64,000 nucleotides of DNA from Tricholoma matsutake (lineage: Eukaryota > Basidiomycota > Agaricomycetes > Agaricales > Tricholomataceae). The first letter of the stretch is position 1. Every line of letters starts with the position of its first letter. The stretch spans positions 4,960,001 to 5,024,000 of the forward strand of contig AP026549.1 of assembly GCA_026075535.2 (NCBI GenBank). The letters are read 5' to 3'. The notes under the pieces were generated by a model. It was not told the DNA's origin and searched no databases. It saw only the letters and a list, made by a program, of their open reading frames with translations. The position numbers and the translations under genes are program-made. This document shows positions 56,793 through 64,000 of the stretch, one piece after another.

Positions 56793-57653
56793 AGAATGGG
56801 CTACCCAAAAGGAGGAAAACTACGGAATACAGGTCACCAACCTCCAGGACAAACTCGCCAAAATATATGATAAGTTAATTGATCAGGGAGCACGTTTGGC
56901 AGAGTATACTTTTTTATGTAATTATGCTTGTATCTGCAGAAAACATTTAACATGTAATTTTATTATGTGTTTCCTAGGGATACATGTGTAACCATGGTAA
57001 CCCCTTTGTTCTTTGCATGTATCCATGGAAAACACATAATAAAATATATGTCAAGTGTTTTCTGCAGATACAGCCATAATTACATAAAAAGTGTTTCCTT
57101 AACTTACACAAAGGGAACATGAAAAATATTTCCAGAAGGGATCTGAAAGAAACATTGTAGAATACACCTTTTATGTTCCTTGCAGATACAGCTTGGATAC
57201 ATGTAAAATATTTCCCTGACATTTCTTTTACATACATATTAAGAATATCCAAAGGATATACACATCAGAAGTCTTAAAACAAGTTTTTAAGGCTGTGTTT
57301 CTGTGGGAAACACAGGTCAGCCCCAGTAGTGGAAATGACAATAGCACCACTGTGAACTCAATAATTTTTTTCTCCATATAATTTCACCCTGATTTTATTT
57401 TGTGTTTCCTTTTATGAGTAATAAAGATTTTTGTGTCTGATTTTTGTTAACTCATTAAGGTAGCTCCATTGGGATATGAATAAAATCCTCCTGACATTAT
57501 TTTAACCGCATTCTTTCTGTTCAAGTTGCACAGTCTGCTGTATGGTTGCATTTACCACATACCTATACTTCATATTCTTTTGTGCCAAATTCTTGCAATC
57601 CAAGGAAGCACAACTTGGAGATGCTGCCTGCACTCATCAGCAAAATCAAAGGT
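56793..57653 (+). pseudogene. KDZ companion gene, middle part (coiled coil), with foldback insert
   Basis: With one CAACT copy kept, the frame runs across the element C site: ...KAQL then EWATQKEENYGIQVTNLQDKLAKIYDKLIDQGARLAEY, a coiled coil. It ends near 56907 in a foldback sequence. Another helical exon-like piece, SKEAQLGDAACTHQQNQ, precedes 57653. Between 57092 and 57600 I see no gene. Confidence 0.55.
56909..57091. repeat. Foldback (long-hairpin) repeat
   Basis: Arms 56909-56986 and 57014-57091 are inverted copies (CTTTTTTATGTAATTATG ... GATACATG against CATGTATCC ... CATAATTACATAAAAAG) with scattered mismatches. Further weaker inverted segments (GGGAACATGAAAAATATTTCC and ATACATGTAAAATATTTCCC) lie at 57110-57215. 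No target duplication seen. Confidence 0.65.
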
Positions 57654-58260
57654 TGACTTATTTAGCTTATTTAGCTTAGAGTCCAATTAAGGAAATTAAG
57701 CCTTATTAAGGAAAATAAGTTCCTTAAAATTGATGACCAGTCAAGCAGATATAATCTATTAAGCAGATAAGTGACATTTCAGCAAATAAAGGCTGTAAGA
57801 AGCTTGTAAGTCCTGAAGGCCCTAAGGACTGCTTGACTTATGTTCAAAATTTCTTCCAAGTCCCTTGGCATTTCCTGAAAATGGAAATTCACGTGTTCAT
57901 CATGCAACCACGACATGTCATCATCAACCGTGTCTGCCAGGTCATCACCACCTGTTGATGCCGCCGATGCCATCACTGCTGTCCTCCCTCTACTACCACC
58001 ACTGGTTTGTAAACATCCACACCCAATGCACCCATAGCTGCCACCTCACCAGCAAATGATGGAAATGGGCCACATCGCACACAAAACAGGCACAGACAAT
58101 GTTTTCTTTTTCCAGCTTTTTTTTTTTGGGCTTCAACTAACATATAATAATTTATAGGTTCTAACAGTATTATAATGACAATGAAAAAAAGAAGCACCCA
58201 CGCCTGACAAACAATGATGAGAAGACAGGAACAGCAAAACCATGCCACCATGACCACCAC

Positions 58261-60250
58261 AGCACCCCCAACCAATGCCAAAAGCAAGTGCTCACGGGGT
58301 GGAAACGGGGAGCAGCCTGGACAGATGGAGAAGACAGGGAGACGACGACGAGGGAGAATGAAAAAGGGCCCAAGTGATGTCATCGATGTCTCTTGGGCTA
58401 TAGGTATCTTTTCTGTTCTTTTCCCATTTCGTTTTCTTGTTAACAAATATTTTTAGGTACAAACCTGTGATTTTGACTATGACAACGACTACCAGCCCCA
58501 CCTGCCCCCCCACCACTTCTGTGGGGGGGCAGCCGGGAGGTAGCAAGGACCAGCAATGACAATGACCAGGAGGGCTAGCGCCCACAATGAGGATGCCAAC
58601 AATGGACAACCCAACAACAGGGACGCAAATAGGTGCAGGCAGTGGGGGAAGGGTGATGAGGGGCACAAACGACGTCTATCATTGTTTGAGCCCCAGGTAA
58701 TTTTTTTCCATGTTTGCTTCTTTTTTTTTCATTCAACTTATCAACTCTTTAACTTCTAGGTTTTACTGTTCCTGTATCTACTAGGGCTGCACACCATGCC
58801 GTACACTGATGGTTACACAGTGCCATCTGACGGTTACAGTACCTGTACCATCAGGACCTTGAGACTTGCCTTGACAGTACAGATTTATGCTGTATTGACC
58901 ATCAAAAGATGGCCATTACAGCCGTGCATACGGTTATACGGTGCTTTCTATAAGCACTCAGCCAAAAATAGAAATGCTGACAAATTTATTTAGGTTTCGA
59001 TCACACAATGACCAAACAGTCAACGAAGATAAGCCCAACGACAACGACAATGGCGAGCTCACCTTGTCAGTAAGACAATGATGATGATGATGCAGGGCTA
59101 CCACCACCACTGAACAAACAAATGGTGGGAATACGACCACCCCGGGTAAGTGTTTTTTATGTCTCCTCTCTCATTTTCTTCATTCAACTAACTTCTATTG
59201 TTATTATCTACAGGTTTTATCTAACAATGACACTACAATGACAACCAATGCACCTCCACCCACTGGCTGAGGACTGCCTCATCATTTGGGCATAGGAGAC
59301 TGCAGAAGGGCATGAAGACGAAGGATGCCGATGACTAAATCACGACAACAACAATGAAGAGGACGACGATGACAGGAATGACAGGGATGAGCATGACAAC
59401 AACCCAGACCCAGCACCCGTCCCCACTGCTGCGAGCTACTGCTCGCAGGGTGGACTACTTTTGCTGTGGATTATGACCACGGCAATGCAAGCAAAAGGAA
59501 ACTGAACAACGACGAGGGGATGACCAGGGATGACCAGGGTGGCAGGGCCAGAATGAGCGGCGCAACGGACCCCATGATGGCGGGGATGGGACGGAGACAG
59601 AGAGAGTACCCGACAATGACGGAGACGGCAGGTGAACACAACAATGAGGAGGACAGGGAGGATGAGGACAAGAACCACCACCACCACAGCACCCCCAACC
59701 ACCGCCGCGGGCAACTGCTTGCAGGGTGGAAACAGGGAGCAACAGGGAGGGGGGATGGACAGCTACCAGACAGCCAGGGTGAATAACTCGTGTTTTTCAT
59801 GGGAGCTTTTTTTGTTTTCTGTCATTCATTATTTTTGTAGCCCCTTCCCTCGCTGCATGTGAGGGTGGTTAGTTGTACTTATCTCAATAAGAACATTTGT
59901 ATCATCCCTCACACTATCTGAATAAAAATTCCAATGTATAAAACACTCTGGACCATTGCAAACAACAAACTCCTGTCGCTGCATAGTACTGGAATGTTAT
60001 ATTCAATTTTGTGTATTATTATATTTCTGTCAACTGTAATATGGCCATATTGGTACCCGTACCATACCGTCAGAGGTTATGGGTGTTAGATATATGGATG
60101 GTGTATGGTCTACCGTATCCATCAAACTACTGTGTGTTGTACGGCCGTGGCCATAATACGGATGGTGCGCAGCCCTAGTATCTACGGAAAACCACCACCA
60201 CCACCCTGCACCACCTCCACAAGCCACTGCTTGTGGGGAACGGGAATGGG
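58261..60250 (+). repeat. Five dispersed cassettes with a variable-stem hairpin and GGGTGG tail
   Basis: At about 58261, 58496, 59417, 59690 and 60205 a CAGCACC(C)CC-like lead is followed by a small inverted repeat, then GGGTGG or GGGAGG-type sequence. Best stems: TGCCCCCCCAC/GTGGGGGGGCA (58503-58531), TGCGAGC/GCTCGCA (59430-59447), ACAAGC/GCTTGT (60219-60234). Between cassettes lie pyrimidine-rich, intron-like stretches (TTTTTTCATTCAACT ... CTAG). Confidence 0.5.
58782..60177. mobile_element. hAT-type element, 1396 bp, no transposase
   Basis: Ends TAGGGCTGC(A/G)CACCAT in inverted orientation and an exact 8-bp duplication GTATCTAC (58774-58781, 60178-60185). Subterminal CCGTA/TACGG and CCAT/ATGG repeats fill about 200 bp (left) and 300 bp (right). 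The middle (about 58993-59880) resembles the cassettes outside the element. Confidence 0.9.
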
Positions 60251-60732
60251 ACGACAATGATGGGGACGGGACAACGACAAGGATGACGAAACAAGGCCGG
60301 GGACAGGGACGATGTGAGGAGAGCAGGACAGAGACAGCAGGGGCCACCACAATGCGCTGACGACAGGATCTGCATCATTTTTTATCTATGTTGTATGCCC
60401 ACCCCCCTCGCATCTTGCATGAGGACACTGAGGAGGGTTAGTTAGCGGTGATGATGTATGTATGTAGTATACTCTATTTCAATAGCCAAATATATATTTT
60501 TTATGATTCAAATGTCTCCTTAAATGTCTTCTTAATTTCCTTATTGACATGGCTAGGCAGCCCCCTGAGAGCTGATACTTGCAGAAAAGCAGTTTAAGCA
60601 GCAATATAAGGATAAATTAAGCAAATTTTGCCCCTACTTATTCTAAGCAAGATCTCCTTAACAGCCATTTGCTTAATTCTGCTTAATTCTGCTTAATTTT
60701 GACTTTAAGAAGCATTAAGCATAATAAGTCAG

Positions 60733-62225
60733 CATCGGATTTTCCTGATGCTTGCAACTGTACAGGTCGTGAGTGCCCCACATCAAAGAAATCCACCCAC
60801 CCACAAGCCGCCCCCAATTCCCAGCCACGCAAGGAGAAGCTCGCTGCATGCCAGGAAAAACAACAGCTGATAGATGATGCTGTTAGTGAATGGTATACCT
60901 ATACACTTGCAAAGGCCGATGATCTTGGTAAATGCTTCAATAAAAAGCCAAGATACTTTCTCGACATCTTCTTTCAAGGTGGTGCAAAGATGGTGAATCA
61001 CCATCAGAAGACTAACACTTACAGTGTGTTCATCAGTTTGAAGGCAGCGGATCTGAACGAAGGTTTTCATTTTTGAACATTTGAACCATTCCGCTGATGT
61101 CTAATAATAGTTCTATACTTCAGAAGGAAACTCGAAAAGATTAGTGGCTCTTCAGCAGGAATATCCGAGGCCCTCACCAACAAAGAAAAGGCTGAAGTTG
61201 TTGAAGAATTCGAGACTCATAAGCAAGAAGGGATCGCAGTTCATCGACCAACTGCACGTGCGCATATCCAAGATGTTGCAAATGTCGCACAAAATATGCA
61301 GCTGCTGGTAAGACATGATCACAACACTCGCATTCCATATCTTCATAGCAATGCAATCTACAGATGACAGGACTGACTTACCGTGTTGGAATTGAAGGCT
61401 TCTTCTGCATAGTACAGAATACTCCTGACTTTCATATGAAGCCACAGTGGTTCTTTACATTGCCTGCCCTGGAAGAGTACATGAATATTGCTGTCCGTAG
61501 GAAATGGGACATAACGGAGATCGGTACAAAGCTGGAGGCGTTTGCGGTTGCAGGGTGTGATACCGTGAGTGAGTGCTATACAGAGTTTTAATTGCCACAA
61601 CTTGCGTTGATCTGACACTGCCATGGCCCTTGTAGACTTGATCCGGACATCAAAACAGAAAGCCGACCATTTTTGAAACGTGAAATACAGGAGAAAATCA
61701 GTGAGATGTTGGGTATGTCACCGTGCCAATGCCAGCATCCAACCCGGTTAACTTTTGACACTTTGTGTTGTAGTCGACATCACTGGAAATGCTAATGCCA
61801 TGATGCAATATGTCAATTACAAGGAAGGAATTGTTCAGCGATATGGTGTAGAGCTTATTGGATGGACTCACGACAAGTTTGCCAACCCAAGCGAGCTCAG
61901 TACCGCAGTTGAACCTTTGCGCAAATTACTCGATGCCATCAAAGGAGGTGACTGCAAGTTCATCGAATTAACTGTCGAAGAACGTAAAAAGCGCTTAGAG
62001 ACATACAGGGCAAAAGTTCGTAGTGGTGAAGTTGAAGTTCGGAGTAAGAAGACACGGAGCGATGCCGGGAAGAAAAGGAAGAATAAGAAAGTTGTGCATT
62101 CTGAGAGCAGCGAGGGTTCTGACAGTGAGGGCACCGTGATGGACTCTGGTCCTAGTGAGAAAAGGAAACATCGGCAAATCATCAAAAGTTCCTCCACAGT
62201 TCAAGACCATGCAGACTCTGATTAG
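60733..62225 (+). pseudogene. KDZ companion gene, 3' part
   Basis: Exons readable in order: CNCTGRECPTSKK, FFQGGAKMVNHHQKTNTYSVF (60733 to about 61067); ISGSSAGISEALTNKEKAEVVEEFE, RPTARAHIQDVANVAQNMQLL (to 61307); MTGLTYRVGIEGFFCIVQN, MKPQWFF, RRKWDITEIGTKLEAFAVAGCDT (61364-61564); LIRTSKQKADH, then a one-base frame change near 61670, REIQEKISEML; MMQYVNYKEGIVQRYGVELIGWT ... NPSELSTAVEPLRKLLDAI (61774) and a basic tail to the TAG at 62223. I recognise this as a high-copy basidiomycete family whose role I do not know. The basic C-terminus suggests nuclear, DNA-associated action. Confidence 0.72.
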
Positions 62226-62309
62226 ATTTCTTAGTACTAGTAGACTGTAATATGTGGTCTCTAGCTTAACGAGTATATCTACTTCCAGTTCTCGCGAGCA
62301 TAGATCATG

Positions 62310-62688
62310 AATGGACTGTGACATGAATGATGAGTAAGTAAACGAGACACGACCACGGGCAAGTGCAACAGCAGCAGACAGCGAGGGCTCGATGGTCAGA
62401 ACAATGATAAGTGGGGATGATGGGCGATGATGGGCGCCGATGCAGCCAGAGAGCACGATATGATATGATGGGAGAAAGCCATCTTTCCTGCAGGAGGTTG
62501 ATATGATGGGCGGCCATGGTGGGCACGATAAGTGCACAGCAATGGCTAGCAATGGACAGTGATCGTGTACATATCCGACGTATATATCGGCGGGTAAGGA
62601 AAATCAGTGGAACCAAGGCTGATCAGTTGGCATGACATGATGGGATCATGTCAGCTTATATGCTACGTATTGTGGGAACGGTAGGTGT
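62310..62688 (-). repeat. Right long inverted repeat of the KDZ composite
   Basis: Reverse complement of 38704-39330 with an internal deletion; outer boundary at GGGAACGGTAGGTG (62673-62687). It ends within 90 bp of the companion gene stop, which places both genes inside the repeat pair. Confidence 0.75.
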
Positions 62689-63103
62689 TATAATAAGGTT
62701 ATTTCGGGACACCTGATGTTTGCACTCATATTATACATGTACGAGTAGTCTCGTCTACTAGTAGTGAAAATCGTCGTTCACTAACACGGTTGGGCCTCCC
62801 CGGTCCGGTTTCGGTGTATGGGCTTCGTCTGGGTCTTGCTGTGGGTCTTCATGCCGAATGAACGCGATGATCTACCCTCCTTGGAGTGAGTTTGTCAAAG
62901 TTGCTCATCAAGAAAAAGGAGTTCCATTCAAAAATTACAGCGAACTCGACAGACGTAGAGAATCTTATAACATATAAACATAAAAGTAGGTAAGATAGTA
63001 AAAGATGGGGCATGTAGCATAAATAGTTGGGCGTAAATCATGATTTGTAAATTCATAAGAGTCATCGATATCGTTATAGGAGATTAAAGAAAAAAACATC
63101 TTA
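62689..63103. other. Spacer between composite and host gene
   Basis: Nothing supported; probably the 3' UTR side of the minus-strand host gene. Confidence 0.5.
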
Positions 63104-64000
63104 TCATCGCCCGTCGTACATCGATCCGGAAGGCGTCCTTGGACCAAACAACCCTGGACTTGACTGTTCTGGCACAACGAGATTTGATTCTACGGGTTGA
63201 GGGCTGGGTGCAAACTGGGGATCGGCTTTTGTGAGAAACAATCAGCATCACGGACAAGGGAATCAAAAAAGCATCTTTACGTTGCCACGTCGCCCACGAT
63301 TGTATCTGGTGTCGAGGATCTTGTACTGGCAGAGCAGCTGGCGGAGGTGGTGCCACTTCTTTCTTCTTCTTGCGGGTTCTCGGGTGAATTGTTCGCCAAC
63401 CAGGTTTTGCTTGGGGTGGAAGTTCGGGCGGCAAGGGTGGTTCGGGAGGTCCTGGCGGCTCTGGAGGTGGTGGACCACCAGGAGCTCCGGGAGGTGGTTT
63501 CCTGAAACAAGGTCAGCATGCCATTGGTTGAAAAGAGTGATCAGTTACCATTCCGGGTCGAACTCTCCTCCAGGGCCATATTTCGACTTCATGCACAGCA
63601 GATACCCGAGTTCGCTAAAGTTCGAATCGCGTCAGAGATTATTTATATCGATTACTAGATAGGACGTACTGTTGGAGTGCACGTCTCTCTTCACGTAATT
63701 TGCCAACTTCGCCCAGCAACATTCTAACTTCGGTAGCTAAAGCCTTGCTGAATTCATCGAGATACTGCGATCAACAGTCCTGATCAGAAACGTTGGGGCA
63801 GATGAATCATCGCTGTACTTACACCTTGAACGTTGAACGGAACCTGCTCTTGCGCAGTAGACCGCACACTATTGATGGTCTCTTCATGTTGTCGGGCACA
63901 ATCGGCGCGCCAGGCTTTGGAATGGACTATCAGACAAGAATAGGAATTGTGGTTCTGAAGACGTACTTTCTGACAGGGTATTCAGAAGTTCACGCTGCTC
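63104..64000 (-). CDS. Host gene, 3' six exons, Pro-rich protein of unknown function (5' end outside)
   Basis: In-phase model on the minus strand: from beyond 64000 to 63967, 63926-63823, 63764-63670, 63614-63549, 63501-63281, 63225-63104 (TGA at 63104-63106). The five introns are 40-58 bp, all GT-AG. Protein features: helical, charged N-terminal part (KAWRADCARQHEETINSVRS, YLDEFSKALATEVRMLLGEV, KLREERRAL), LCMKSKYGPGGEFDPEWK, a Pro-rich segment (GAPGGPPPPEPPGPP), a KKKK patch, and an acidic/Ser-Pro tail (SPGLFGPRTPSGSMYDGR). No decay. The splice at 63281/63225 is chosen because it keeps phase and gives a natural tail; reading through gives a longer, Arg-rich end instead. Family not recognised. 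Confidence 0.75.

Larger units (their letters stand above)
57654..60731. mobile_element. AT-rich inverted-repeat element interrupting the companion gene
   Basis: The left end TGACTTATTTAGCTTA and the right end, read inward, TGACTTATTATGCTTA continue into AATTAAG/CTTAATT-rich arms of about 130-190 bp. No matching duplication flanks it. Its borders coincide with a GT (57652-57653) and an AG (60731-60732), so it may sit exactly at an intron. The interior holds GAC/ACC-rich hairpin cassettes and a nested hAT element. A 65-codon minus-strand frame at 57779-57976 is the only gene-like piece (MASAASTGGDDLADTVDDDM). Confidence 0.5.

Noticed and set aside
1..64000. tRNA, rRNA or telomere-like repeats
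   Set aside because: None were seen by reading; very short or divergent copies could have been missed without a search tool.

Overview
The window is a repeat-dense stretch of a filamentous basidiomycete genome, most likely an agaricomycete. The evidence is the short introns of about 46-60 bp with GT/AG borders, the KDZ-type transposase, several Ty3/gypsy chromoviruses, and protein families that I recognise from mushroom-forming fungi. Only three genes look like intact host genes: a four-exon gene at 29189-29991 (+), a small single-exon gene at 30502-30762 (-), and the 3' part of a six-exon gene at 63104-64000 (-). Nearly all the rest is transposon sequence nested inside other transposon sequence.

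Layout. (1) 1-3632: the 5' half of a gypsy element (Gypsy-1, minus strand) with its LTR at the right. (2) About 5617-28525 (-): a degenerate gene coding AT-hooks, a zinc-ribbon DUF6729-like region, a DDE-transposase-like core with an RNase D-like exonuclease domain inserted, and a Cys-rich tail. An 18 kb insertion (element A) splits it in two. (3) Element A (7114-25127, minus strand) is a gypsy chromovirus with 199 bp LTRs. It itself contains element B (15759-21337, plus-strand chromovirus), solo LTR Y (22641-23368) and LTR X (8333-9687). (4) 28526-32490: host island plus a small palindrome-bounded sequence. (5) 32491-36730: two decayed genes, one split by a Gypsy-1-family solo LTR. (6) 36730-38550: an LTR X fragment split by a hAT-type MITE, then a hAT end. 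(7) 38704-62688: a 24 kb composite bounded by long inverted repeats. It holds a KDZ transposase gene and a companion gene. The companion is interrupted by element C (44798-56787, same family as A), a foldback sequence, an AT-rich inverted-repeat element, and a hAT element inside that. (8) 63104-64000: host gene.

Eight insertions can be defined to the base by target-site duplications: 5 bp for six LTR insertions (A, B, C, Y and two Gypsy-1 solo LTRs) and 8 bp for two hAT elements. In-frame stops in the chromoviruses are mainly TGA at arginine positions. Paired LTRs differ almost only by transitions, mostly at CpG-derived sites. This is what methylation followed by deamination would leave. The most unusual structures are a tandem array of seven hairpins in solo LTR Y (different stems, same 5-nt loop), the exonuclease-in-transposase architecture, and a large extra reading frame between pol and the 3' LTR of elements A and C.
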